64,000 nt of DNA from assembly GCF_019799905.1 (NCBI RefSeq), contig NZ_JABGCI010000012.1, positions 62,001 to 126,000 on the forward strand. Reading direction: 5' to 3'. Positions 54,881 through 63,171 of the stretch are shown piece after piece. The position numbers and the translations under genes were made by a program. This stretch comes from Trujillonella endophytica (GTDB lineage Bacteria > Actinomycetota > Actinomycetes > Mycobacteriales > Geodermatophilaceae). The notes below the pieces were generated by a model. The model was not told the DNA's origin and made no database searches. It saw only the letters and a program-made list of their open reading frames with translations. Every line of letters begins with the position of its first letter. Position 1 is the first letter of the stretch.

Positions 54881-57800
54881 GCTGCCACCTCCGCATCATC
54901 AGGGGTGAGGGCGAGGACGAGTGCACCGATGAAGACGTGCGGCACAGGACGCGCATAGCGCGCTCGCACGGCTACCTGCTCGCGCGAACGCTCTTCGGCC
55001 AGGACGTCGAGGCGGCGCTGCACCTCACGGATGTCGCGACGCCGCTGCGCGGCGCTCCCATCCGGCTCGAAGAGCGTTTCCTCCGCCTCACGAGCCTCTC
55101 GTTCCATGCGGGCCAGGGAGCGCGTGAGGGTCTGCTCGAAACGCTGGAAAGTCCCATCCACTCGTGACAAGTCAGACTCCAGGCGGGCATCGAGATCCGT
55201 CACCAACTCGCGCACACGGCGTTCAGTGCGCACGCCTACCGAGCGCTCGACGCGGCCTCGCAGGCCCTCGGGCGCGTCCGCCTCCGCATTCCAGCGCTGG
55301 ACGATTGCCCGCAGAACTGACGCCGACACAGGCATGAGGTGGTCACCGTCCAAGGTGGCGGCCAGGAGTTCCTCGGACAACTCCCCGCCGAGCTCCTGCC
55401 GTCGACGCAACCGGGTTCCTGCCAGGAAGACCTCTTCGTGCAGTCGGACACCGCTCGCCCCCACGAGGACCAGCCGCGCGACTGCAGCAGCGAACGAGTC
55501 CTGCAGCTCCGGGACGACCACCGCCGTCACTCTGTGGATCGACGGGACGGGTTGCCAGAGCTCCTGGCGCAGCGTGCGGGTGGCGAGCTGGACCAGCGGA
55601 TGACCCAGGTGGGTGTGCACGATGTCCGTCCGGCCATCCAGGACGACGTCGGCGTCGAACGTGATGGGCCGACGCTTACCGGTGAGGGGGTCGTCGAGAT
55701 CCGTTGTCGCGAGCTGCCACGTCGGTCCGACGCTCCGGGGCACCTCGAAAACCGCAGCATCGCTGCGGTCGTCACCCACCTCCACCAGCTGCGGCTGGTG
55801 CTGCAGGGACAACGCGGTGTCGACGACCCGACGGACGTTCGCGGGGTGGAGGTGGAGTCGATCTCGGACGGCGCCGAGTTCACCGGCGATCCGCGTCAGC
55901 TCACCGGAGAGTCGCCGTTCGCCCTTGAGCATGTCGTTGACGGCCTTCTGCGAAGCGTTCGCGGCCGCGCGGGCGGGGCGAGCCACACGGCCGAGAAGCT
56001 GACGCTCGATGTCTGGCGCGAGCACCGGATTGGCAGATCCGAGGTCTGCCCGGACGTTCTGCATCTTGTCCGTGAGGCGCTTCAGGAGGTCCATGTCCCG
56101 TGCGAGGGCGGAGGCCCCACCCTCAGCGGGGACGAAGTGCCATGCGACGGGAGTCTCGGTCTGCCCGTAGCGGTCGATCCGGCCGATGCGCTGCTCGAGG
56201 CGGTTCGGGTTGAACGGCACGTCAAAGTTGACCAAGCGATGGCAATAGCGCTGCAGGTCGATTCCTTCGCCAGCCGCGTCCGTGGCGAGCAGGACGCGGA
56301 CCGGATGTTCCGACGGGTCGGCGTTGAACCGGCGGCGGATGTCCTCACGGTCCTCCTGAGGCGTCTGCCCATGGATCACCGCGAGGCGGCTGGAGTCGTA
56401 GCCGACTCCCTCGAGCACAGCCTGGATCCACTCCAGCGTGTCCACGTACTCGGTGAAGACGACGACGCGCTCGTTGAACCACGTCCCATCGGGTCTGGTG
56501 ACAGCGTCCAGGAACGTACTCAACGTTCGGAGACGTGAGTCCGGGGAGGCCTCGTATCCCTCCCCCCACGAGATCAGGGCTTCGAGGTCATCCGCGTCTC
56601 GCTGCGCCAGATCAGGCAGTGCTCGTCGCGTGTCGAGCAGTGTGTCCAGCTCCAGTTGAGAGGCGCGGCCCTCCTCGTCGTCGGAGGCGTTCTCCCCCAT
56701 GACGTCGTCGTAGTCCGGAAGCTCTGGCTCACGGCCGTCTCGCCTCGCCTCCAGGTAGGCGCTGGCCGTCTTGGCGAAGGCCCAGGGCGAGGACAGGAAA
56801 CGCTTCTTGAGCAGGAGCGCCGCGATGTCAGATGCGTTCGACTGCCCCGCGCGGGCGGCCCGCTCCCGCCGTTCGATGAGCTCGACGAGTCGTTGGTAGG
56901 CCTCAGCCTCGTCCTCGTTCGGCGCGAAAGGCAGCGCTCTCACCTCGCGCTGGTGGAAGCGCTCGTCATGCAAGTCCGTCTTGAGCCGGCGAACCGCCAC
57001 CTCGCCCAGGGCGACACGGTCGATCTCGGCGCCGCGAGCGAAGCGGTGGTCGTCCACCATCTCCAGCAGTGCGGTGAAGGATTCCTGGTACCCGTTGTGA
57101 GGGGTCGCGCTGAGGAAGAGGCGGTGTTCGGACATGCGAGCGAGCTCCCGCACGGCCAGAGTTCGCTGGGAGTCCATCGCGTAGACGCGCTTCTCGGAAC
57201 TCCGCTGCGGTGCCGACGGCGCGACGTGGTGCGCCTCGTCGACGACGAGAACATCGAAGGCAAACCCGTCGGTCGCCGGTCGCTGACGAGCGACGTCGAA
57301 CGCTGCCTGGAGGAGCCGCTGCGCGCGAGCAGTGGGCAACCAGGACATCGAGACGATCACTCGCGGGAACAGGACGAAGGGGTTCGCGTGGACGCCGTAC
57401 TGCCGGCGGACGTCGCGCATGGTCTCCGAGCTGATCGTTTCGAACGACAGACCGAACTTCTCCGCCATCTCGTTTCGCCACTTGAGCACGAGCCCAGCAG
57501 GGCAGACGACGATCACAGAGCGTGCACGGTGTCGGAGCAGCAGCTCTTGGACGACCAGACCGGCCTCGATCGTCTTGCCGAGACCGACATCGTCTGCGAG
57601 CAGCAGGTTCGTGCGGGGCGCTGCCAGAGCCCGACGCAACGGCTCGAGCTGGTACGGCTCCACCGTTGCTCCGCTGCGAAAAGGTGCCTGGTAGGCCGAC
57701 GGGTCCGCCGAGGTGACCGCTCCCCAGCGCAAGGCGTCGACGAAGGCCGCGAGGGTCGCAGGATCGTCGATCTCCTCGACCTCGAGGGTGTGTGGCAGGC

Positions 57801-58029
57801 CCTGTTCGGGGACGAGATTGGTTCCGCTCTCGATCTCCCAGACCACGCGCAGCTCGTCGCCGAACCGATCGTCACCCATCGCCTGCAGTCCGACCGCATG
57901 CTGGAGATCTGCCGGGCCGTCGTCCGCGGACGACCGTGGAAGGCCCTGAGGAGTCACATCGGTGACGACCCAGCGGGCTCCTCGCACATCGACGAGCTGG
58001 CCCTCCTCCGGCAATGGTGCTGCAGACAT
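54877..58029 (-). CDS. drmD: DrmD, DISARM SNF2-like helicase
   Basis: A 1050-residue SNF2/RapA-type helicase, the class 1 marker of DISARM. Walker A LLLADDVGLGKTIEAGLVVQ, motif II VLVVDEAHHVAPS, and the C-terminal helicase motifs VLLATDAAGEGIDLQRYCHR and NPNRLEQRIGRIDRYGQTET are complete. The ATG at 58029 was chosen (GGGGG 11 bases upstream); a GTG at 58041 is possible. It is the first gene of the five-gene operon, divergent from vsr. Confidence 0.92.
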   Translation of the reverse strand: MSAAPLPEEGQLVDVRGARWVVTDVTPQGLPRSSADDGPADLQHAVGLQAMGDDRFGDELRVVWEIESGTNLVPEQGLPHTLEVEEIDDPATLAAFVDALRWGAVTSADPSAYQAPFRSGATVEPYQLEPLRRALAAPRTNLLLADDVGLGKTIEAGLVVQELLLRHRARSVIVVCPAGLVLKWRNEMAEKFGLSFETISSETMRDVRRQYGVHANPFVLFPRVIVSMSWLPTARAQRLLQAAFDVARQRPATDGFAFDVLVVDEAHHVAPSAPQRSSEKRVYAMDSQRTLAVRELARMSEHRLFLSATPHNGYQESFTALLEMVDDHRFARGAEIDRVALGEVAVRRLKTDLHDERFHQREVRALPFAPNEDEAEAYQRLVELIERRERAARAGQSNASDIAALLLKKRFLSSPWAFAKTASAYLEARRDGREPELPDYDDVMGENASDDEEGRASQLELDTLLDTRRALPDLAQRDADDLEALISWGEGYEASPDSRLRTLSTFLDAVTRPDGTWFNERVVVFTEYVDTLEWIQAVLEGVGYDSSRLAVIHGQTPQEDREDIRRRFNADPSEHPVRVLLATDAAGEGIDLQRYCHRLVNFDVPFNPNRLEQRIGRIDRYGQTETPVAWHFVPAEGGASALARDMDLLKRLTDKMQNVRADLGSANPVLAPDIERQLLGRVARPARAAANASQKAVNDMLKGERRLSGELTRIAGELGAVRDRLHLHPANVRRVVDTALSLQHQPQLVEVGDDRSDAAVFEVPRSVGPTWQLATTDLDDPLTGKRRPITFDADVVLDGRTDIVHTHLGHPLVQLATRTLRQELWQPVPSIHRVTAVVVPELQDSFAAAVARLVLVGASGVRLHEEVFLAGTRLRRRQELGGELSEELLAATLDGDHLMPVSASVLRAIVQRWNAEADAPEGLRGRVERSVGVRTERRVRELVTDLDARLESDLSRVDGTFQRFEQTLTRSLARMEREAREAEETLFEPDGSAAQRRRDIREVQRRLDVLAEERSREQVAVRARYARPVPHVFIGALVLALTPDDAEVAA

Positions 58030-58086
58030 GACCGATCGCACCCCCTTACGAATCGAATGCGAACACTAACTGGTGGCTGCTGCGAA

Positions 58087-58103
58087 CCGTTGGCGCCGAA
58101 CGG
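58087..58103. promoter_or_regulatory. Inverted repeat between drmD and vsr
   Basis: CCGTT-GGCGCCG-AACGG, symmetric 5-bp arms around a GC core, lies in the divergent drmD/vsr promoter region. It might be an operator; the evidence is symmetry only. Confidence 0.3.
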
Positions 58104-58133
58104 CTGCTCCTCGCGCGTGAGAACCTCGAATCC

Positions 58134-58574
58134 GTGCGCGCCAGGACTCCCCAGCCCGGCCCGCACCCCGGGTCGTCGAGCTCGGAGATGTCGCGACGGA
58201 TGGCCGCCGTCCGGAAGCGCGACAACGGGCCGGAGATGGCCGTGCGCCGTCTCCTGCATTCAGCCGGGCTGCGTTACCGGGTGGCGTGGCCCGTGCCGGG
58301 TCAGCGCCGGCGGACCATCGACATCGCCTTCACGAAGGCGCGGCTCGCTGTCTACATCGACGGGTGCTTCTGGCACGGGTGTCGAGTCCACGGCACCTCA
58401 CCGAAGGCGAACTCTGCTTGGTGGGCCGACAAGATCGCGACCAACCAGGCTCGCGACGCCGACGTCACGTCCCAGTTAGAGGCACTGGGGTGGACGGTCA
58501 TGCGCTTCTGGGAGCACGAGGCGCCTCAGGACGTCGTCGCACGCATCAACGCGCACCTGCACCCGGCGGACTAA
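58134..58574 (+). CDS. vsr: Vsr very-short-patch repair-type endonuclease
   Basis: A 146-residue protein with the full Vsr pattern: MSRRMAAVRKRDNGPEMAVR, then DIAFTKARLAVYIDGCFWHG (with the metal-site Asp and conserved Cys/His), SAWWADKIATNQARDADVTS and GWTVMRFWEHE. Vsr nicks next to T:G mismatches made by deamination of methylated cytosine. It lies next to a cytosine methyltransferase gene, in the expected partnership, with the two genes convergent. The GTG at 58134 has no clear ribosome site, and a start slightly further in is possible. Confidence 0.9.
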   Translation: MRARTPQPGPHPGSSSSEMSRRMAAVRKRDNGPEMAVRRLLHSAGLRYRVAWPVPGQRRRTIDIAFTKARLAVYIDGCFWHGCRVHGTSPKANSAWWADKIATNQARDADVTSQLEALGWTVMRFWEHEAPQDVVARINAHLHPAD

Positions 58575-58595
58575 TGAGCCCAAGCCCACCACGGA

Positions 58596-59765
58596 TCAGG
58601 GGGCCGTCAGGGTGACGTGCTCGCCCAGCGCAGCCATGAACGCCGATGAGTGCTTGAGGCGGCTCTGCCGCAACCGGTCACGGAAGCCCTTGGTTGCCCG
58701 GTGCGAGAGCGGCTCGCTGCCGTGCTGCGTGAGCAGCTCCACCAGGTGCACGTAGCTAGAGCCGGGATCACGCGGCCACTCTGAGACGCCGACGTCCCAA
58801 GTCCTGCCTCCGACATGACAAGCCGCCCTAGCCCACGGTGCCCCTGACTGCCGGGGAGACCGCGGACACCCGTCGACGGACAGAGTCCCGTCGTCAGCGA
58901 GGAGCCCCTCCCCAATCCACTGCGCGACAGGAACGCTGACCGCGTTGCCGACGAGCTTCCAGCGATCGCGTGTAGGGGCGCTGCTGGTCCAGCCAGTCGG
59001 GAAGCCCTGGAGTGCCTCGGCCGCTTCGATGCTCGGCCTGACCACCCGCCGTCCCGACTCTTGGCCAGGCACCCAGATGGCGGGCGGACTCGGGATGCTG
59101 ACCGTCGTGGAGCCCTTCAGGGTCGGCACGGCGTCGATGGCCCAGCCGACGCCCCGGTTGCCCTCGGTGGAGTAGAAGCCGTAGGCGCTATCCCGCCAGG
59201 CCCCTGACGCAGCCCCGTCGGGGTCTTCGGACGGGTGGTCCTCGCGGAAGAGCACGGCGGCCGGGTCGTGGACTGCAGACGCCAGCAGGTACACGCGCTT
59301 CCGCCGCTGGGGAAGGCCGAACGAACGAGAGTCGATCGTCCGGTAGGCCCAGTCGTACCCGGCGGCCTCCAAGCTGCCCGTGATCTCGGCTATGGCGCTC
59401 CCCCGACCGAGCCGCAGCATGTTCGGCACGTTCTCGATGAGCAGCCACTCGGGCTGGGAGCTGCGGAGGAGCCTCAGGACGTGACGGATCAAGCCGGAGG
59501 CACCGCCTTCGAGGCCCGATTTGCGTCCGGCCTGGGAGAGGTCGGTGCAGGGAAATCCAGCAGTGACGATCGCTGCACCGCGAAGATCTCGGAGCCTCAA
59601 GACGTCACCGTTGAGGTCCGCCTCGGGCAGTCGGTGAGCCAGCACCGAGCGCGCCGGCTCCCACCACTCGTACAGCTCGGCTGGTCCGTCGAACCCGGCC
59701 TGCTGCAGCCCTCGTTCCATCCCACCGATTCCGGCGAAGAGTCCCAGGACCGAGCGATCGTGCAC
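58596..59765 (-). CDS. dcm: C5-cytosine DNA methyltransferase
   Basis: A 389-residue cytosine-5 methyltransferase. Motif I LGLFAGIGGMERGLQQAGF, motif IV TAGFPCTDLSQAG with the catalytic cysteine, motif VI LLIENVPNMLR, motif VIII QRRKRVYLLAS and motif X GNAVSVPVAQWIGEGLL are in order. It could protect against the adjacent HNH enzyme, serve as an accessory DISARM methylase, or act in R-M. Symbol is by family only; the target sequence is not known. The GTG start diverges from the HNH gene. Confidence 0.9.
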   Translation of the reverse strand: MHDRSVLGLFAGIGGMERGLQQAGFDGPAELYEWWEPARSVLAHRLPEADLNGDVLRLRDLRGAAIVTAGFPCTDLSQAGRKSGLEGGASGLIRHVLRLLRSSQPEWLLIENVPNMLRLGRGSAIAEITGSLEAAGYDWAYRTIDSRSFGLPQRRKRVYLLASAVHDPAAVLFREDHPSEDPDGAASGAWRDSAYGFYSTEGNRGVGWAIDAVPTLKGSTTVSIPSPPAIWVPGQESGRRVVRPSIEAAEALQGFPTGWTSSAPTRDRWKLVGNAVSVPVAQWIGEGLLADDGTLSVDGCPRSPRQSGAPWARAACHVGGRTWDVGVSEWPRDPGSSYVHLVELLTQHGSEPLSHRATKGFRDRLRQSRLKHSSAFMAALGEHVTLTAP

Positions 59766-59828
59766 GGGACGAGCTTCTCAGACCCACTCGCGCGACGGGT
59801 GCAGAGCAAGCGGATTTCCTCGACCGTC

Positions 59829-59843
59829 GTGTCAGGACGACAC
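59829..59843. promoter_or_regulatory. Inverted repeat between dcm and HNH gene
   Basis: GTGTC-AGGAC-GACAC is a perfect 5-bp inverted repeat in the 133-base divergent promoter of the methyltransferase and HNH endonuclease genes. A controller-type operator is possible, but no controller gene is nearby. Confidence 0.35.
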
Positions 59844-59898
59844 ACCGATGCGTAGGACTCCTCTTGGCTCCGGCCGACCGTGAAGGCAAGCTGGCGAG

Positions 59899-60810
59899 AT
59901 GAACGGGGCCGTTCCGGAGCAGTACGTCAGGGCAGCTGCGCTCGACTGGTTGGGCAAGGTGACCCTCGACGGCACCGTCCCGGTCAGCCGCGCGCAGCTG
60001 CGGGACGACTTCCAGATCGACGGCGAGCGCTTTCCGCTCGTGGACGCCGGACGCGGGATCCGCAAGCCCAAGGGGTGGTCCGCAGCGCTGAGCATCCTGA
60101 CCGCCGTGCCGGAGGGTGCCGCGTGGCGACCGTACGACGACTCGGAAGGCCCCGACGGGCTGCATAGGTACAAGCTCCGGCGTGATGACGGCGGAGCCTC
60201 CGAGAACGAGGGACTCCGGACGGCGATGCTCACTCAGGCGCCGATGATGTGGTTCTACGGCATCCGCCCAGGCCTGTTCCACGCCATCTTCCCCGTGTAC
60301 CTAATTGCAGAGGAGCCAGAGCACGACCAGTTCGTCATGGCGCTGACCGAGGAGCAGCGACAGGTACGCCCTGGCAGTCGGATGGAGGAAGCGCTGCGCC
60401 GCTACCTGTTGACGATGACGCGCCGGCGTCTCCACCAGCCGGTGTTCGCCAGCCAAGTCATGGTCGCGTACGAGACTCGATGCGCCGTCTGTTCCCTCAA
60501 CCACAGAGAACTCCTCGATGCGGCGCACATTATCCCGGACTCGCAACCGCGCGGTGAGGCTGTAGTCGTGAACGGTCTCGCCCTGTGCAAACTGCACCAC
60601 GCGGCGTTCGACAAGAACATCCTGGGCATCCGCCCCGACTACACAGTCGAGATACATCAGCGCCTGCTGGACGAGATCGATGGCCCAATGCTCCAACACG
60701 GGCTACAGGAGCACCACGGCAAGCAGCTCATGCAGATTCCGGCTCGTACAGCCGATCGTCCAGATGTGGACCGCCTGATGGAGCGCTATAGACAGTTCCA
60801 AGGGGCGTAG
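59899..60810 (+). CDS. HNH restriction endonuclease
   Basis: A 303-residue HNH nuclease from an ATG with GGCGAG just upstream. The C-terminal domain has CAVCSLNHRELLDAAHIIPD and NGLALCKLHHAAFDKNILGI, the zinc-binding, catalytic-His and HH sequence of restriction-type HNH enzymes. The N-terminal part (VPVSRAQLRDDFQIDGERFP, followed by GRGIRKPKGW) resembles the DNA-reading domains of modification-dependent HNH enzymes. It is paired divergently with a cytosine methyltransferase; either a type II R-M partner or a modification-dependent nuclease. Confidence 0.85.
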   Translation: MNGAVPEQYVRAAALDWLGKVTLDGTVPVSRAQLRDDFQIDGERFPLVDAGRGIRKPKGWSAALSILTAVPEGAAWRPYDDSEGPDGLHRYKLRRDDGGASENEGLRTAMLTQAPMMWFYGIRPGLFHAIFPVYLIAEEPEHDQFVMALTEEQRQVRPGSRMEEALRRYLLTMTRRRLHQPVFASQVMVAYETRCAVCSLNHRELLDAAHIIPDSQPRGEAVVVNGLALCKLHHAAFDKNILGIRPDYTVEIHQRLLDEIDGPMLQHGLQEHHGKQLMQIPARTADRPDVDRLMERYRQFQGA

Positions 60811-60840
60811 ACAGGACCTCGTCCAACGTCAGCCGGTGGC

Positions 60841-62607
60841 TCAGGCAGGCGCAACTGCCTTCACGCCGAGGCGCTGCTGGAGTCGCTCGCGGAGCCGCGC
60901 TTTGCGGGCCTCGTAGAAGGTCATGAACTCCGACACGGTTCCCGGCAGGAGCTGCAGGTCGTTCTGGGCGACGTACATCTGCCGCTGCTCCTCGGATGTG
61001 AAGGCCTGAGCCAGCCAGTCGCTCGGCAGGACAGCCTGCTTCTCCACGTTTGCCTGGCCGGGGAGCAGCTGGAGGTTGGGCAGTCGGTTCACGGCGTCGA
61101 TGAAGGTCTCTATGTCCTCCGCAGCGACACCCGCTTCTGCCAACCGCTTGCGGGTGAACCGCGACTTGGGGAACACATGGTCCTCGTGGAAGGCCTTGCT
61201 CAGGTCCAGACCGGGATAGAGCATCGCCAGCACGGGGAAGGTGCGCTGCCCTCCGTACTTCAGCTCGAGCAGCTCGTCCACCTCGGTGGCCTCGAAGTCC
61301 AGCGACTTGCCGATGCCCGCCATCTCCGCCTGCACGGCCTCGACCGGGAACCCGGCGCCATCGTGGGCGTCGATCGCCTGTCGGATACGACCGAGAGTCG
61401 TGTCCAGTCCCGAGCCCCAGATACCGCGCTTCATGAGCGAACGGTTTACCCACTGCTGCAGCTGCGCACGATCCGACGCCGCAGATGAAGAGTCTAGGTA
61501 GGAGTCGTCCAGCCCCTTCGAGGCGAAGAAGTAAGCGACCGGGATGACCACACTATCTGCGGTGAGGCTTCGGGTTGACAAGCCGAAACGGCTCAATAAT
61601 GTCGCTGCACGGAGCAGAGCAGCCCTCGTCGTGCTCCAGGAACCCTCGACCTTCTTCATGTTGTCGCGAGTGAAGTTGGTGACCTGGAAGCGCAAGTCGA
61701 TCCCCGCGACCATCAAAGCTGTCTTGAGGACGACGTCCTTGGAGAACGAGAATTCTCTTGATCCGCCGGTGTTGAGTTCTTGGACCAGCGCTCGGACCTC
61801 TTCTCGAGCATCAAGATCCTCCCACTGGTTCGTCGCCATAGAGAGGAGAAGGTCCGAGTAGGACAGCGTGGTCCCACCGCTGTTCACCCGTACGAAGATG
61901 TCGAGGACCTTGTCGGCGTCCTGCGACGCCTCAAGGTAGTAGTTGATCGGCTTGGTCACTCGCAGGGCCTCATACAGGGCATACAGGCGCTGGTAGGCCC
62001 CTTGGTCGTTCAAGTCGATGTCACGTGTGCGCAAGGCATCCAGCAGGGCAGGCCCCGAGTTCGCCAGCTGGAGCACTTCCCCAACGCGATACCAATTGGC
62101 AGGTTGCCCAGGAGCGGACTGCGCCTCGGGATCCGTCAAGAATCGGAGGTCGTAGCGGAGCGACAGTTCCTCGTGGTCCGGGTCCTCGAGTAGGTTGAGG
62201 TACAGCCTCCGCCGGGGGAACGCATCCGGACTGTTCCACCACGCGTACTTCTTCTTCTCCGCGTGGCTGCCATAGATGGCGATGTTGAGCGAAGTGAGGC
62301 GCTGCTGGCCGTCCAGGATTGCGGTTGTCGATTGGCCTGTCGGAACAGTCGCCTTTGTGGCGTACGGATGATCCCTCTCGTGGTAGTCGGTTAAAAAGTC
62401 GTAGAAGGCGTAGCCTTGAGCCGTCGCAGGATCCACCTGCCACAGCAAGAAGGAGCCGATCGGGTATCCGCGCATGAGGCTGTCCATGAGACGACGCATC
62501 TGATTCGGTCCCCACACGAACTCACGCTGGATCGCCGGGAGCAAGTATTTCTTTGCGTGGATCCCGGAGAGGATCTCCTCGACGGTCACCGGAGTCTGGA
62601 AAGCCAT
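60841..62607 (-). CDS. DUF262 (GmrS-type) protein
   Basis: A 588-residue protein. The DUF262 domain is N-terminal, with LLPAIQREFVWGPNQMRRLM and TTAILDGQQRLTSLNIAIYG (the ParB/GmrS-like NTPase motif), and the C-terminal part has EDHVFPKSRFTRKRLAEAGV and NLQLLPGQANVEKQ, a His/Asn-type DUF1524-like nuclease. It is a second, more compact GmrSD-like enzyme, distinct from the protein at 28385-30550. Monocistronic and convergent with the HNH gene. Confidence 0.85.
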   Translation of the reverse strand: MAFQTPVTVEEILSGIHAKKYLLPAIQREFVWGPNQMRRLMDSLMRGYPIGSFLLWQVDPATAQGYAFYDFLTDYHERDHPYATKATVPTGQSTTAILDGQQRLTSLNIAIYGSHAEKKKYAWWNSPDAFPRRRLYLNLLEDPDHEELSLRYDLRFLTDPEAQSAPGQPANWYRVGEVLQLANSGPALLDALRTRDIDLNDQGAYQRLYALYEALRVTKPINYYLEASQDADKVLDIFVRVNSGGTTLSYSDLLLSMATNQWEDLDAREEVRALVQELNTGGSREFSFSKDVVLKTALMVAGIDLRFQVTNFTRDNMKKVEGSWSTTRAALLRAATLLSRFGLSTRSLTADSVVIPVAYFFASKGLDDSYLDSSSAASDRAQLQQWVNRSLMKRGIWGSGLDTTLGRIRQAIDAHDGAGFPVEAVQAEMAGIGKSLDFEATEVDELLELKYGGQRTFPVLAMLYPGLDLSKAFHEDHVFPKSRFTRKRLAEAGVAAEDIETFIDAVNRLPNLQLLPGQANVEKQAVLPSDWLAQAFTSEEQRQMYVAQNDLQLLPGTVSEFMTFYEARKARLRERLQQRLGVKAVAPA

Positions 62608-62936
62608 ATCTTGCTCCCTCGGTCGTGAAAGCTCTCGTCAACCTACGGTGCCGGCAGACTTGTAGCGACCGACACACGGTCACGGCCGATGGAGTGCGCA
62701 GGACGTGGGCCTGGCGGGGAGCGCTCAGCGACTCCAGTACGAGGCATCGATCATGCAGGTCTGCACTCGGCCAGGCGCGCCACCAGGGTCAGCTCCGGTT
62801 CTGTCTCTACTCCATCGGCAAAGCCGTCGAAGTAGCCAACGTTCTACCCGTCCTCCTAGCCATCAGCTGCCACGTCGGCGTACCCCTCCGAATGTTCAAC
62901 GCTTCACCCGTCCGCCAAGCCCGACGGATAGGCGGT
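62608..62936. other. Intergenic stretch, degenerate repeats only
   Basis: No gene was identified in these ~330 bases. It contains the two 25-base imperfect repeats noted separately. It lies between the DUF262 gene and the kynA remnant and probably includes the island junction. Confidence 0.45.
62837..62921. repeat. Two imperfect 25-base direct repeats, 60 bases apart
   Basis: CAACGTTCTACCCGTCC at 62837 and CAACGCTTCACCCGTCC at 62897 each extend into similar CxCC-AGCC tails (about 20 of 25 identical). The spacing is exactly 60 bases. Only two copies, so a chance or decayed duplication is likely. Confidence 0.4.
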
Positions 62937-62937
62937 C

Positions 62938-63135
62938 TACCCCGGCTCACTCGTCTGGTGCTGGCGATAAGCAGCAGGTCGTCATGATGCCGAGTTCGCT
63001 GACCGGGTGCTGCGCGCCCAACAGCCGGTCCACGTCCAGGCAGCGGCCGTAGCTCATCGCGCCCGCGAGATCGGTGCGCACCGACTCCTCGATCGGCCGC
63101 ACGGAACGGCCGAAATGCTCTCCGGACGGCGTCAT
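62938..63135 (-). pseudogene. Remnant of tryptophan 2,3-dioxygenase (kynA-like), 5' part only
   Basis: The protein starts at an ATG at 63135 and reads VRPIEESVRTDLAGAMSYGR then CLDVDRLLGAQHPVSEL, which matches the conserved N-terminus of tryptophan 2,3-dioxygenase (VRT-L-x-TDLADRM-YG-YL-LD-LL-AQ-P). After that the frame breaks: one frame gives HHDDLLLI and another QHQTSEPG, the next two conserved motifs of the family (HHDELLFI, HQTSEL). So about 66 residues of the 5' end survive, with small frame losses and no 3' part. It ends where the accessory island begins. Confidence 0.65.
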
Positions 63136-63171
63136 CGCTCGATCACCCCGCACCTAAGCAGACGGATCGGT

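Noticed and set aside
44270..58029. BREX interpretation of the methylase-helicase operon
   Set aside because: There is no PglZ, BrxC or BrxL; the gene set D-MI-A-B-C with DUF1998 and a PLD protein is DISARM.
44270..58029. Class 2 DISARM
   Set aside because: No DrmE is present; DrmD and an adenine methylase are, so class 1. The nearby cytosine methylase is outside the coupled operon.
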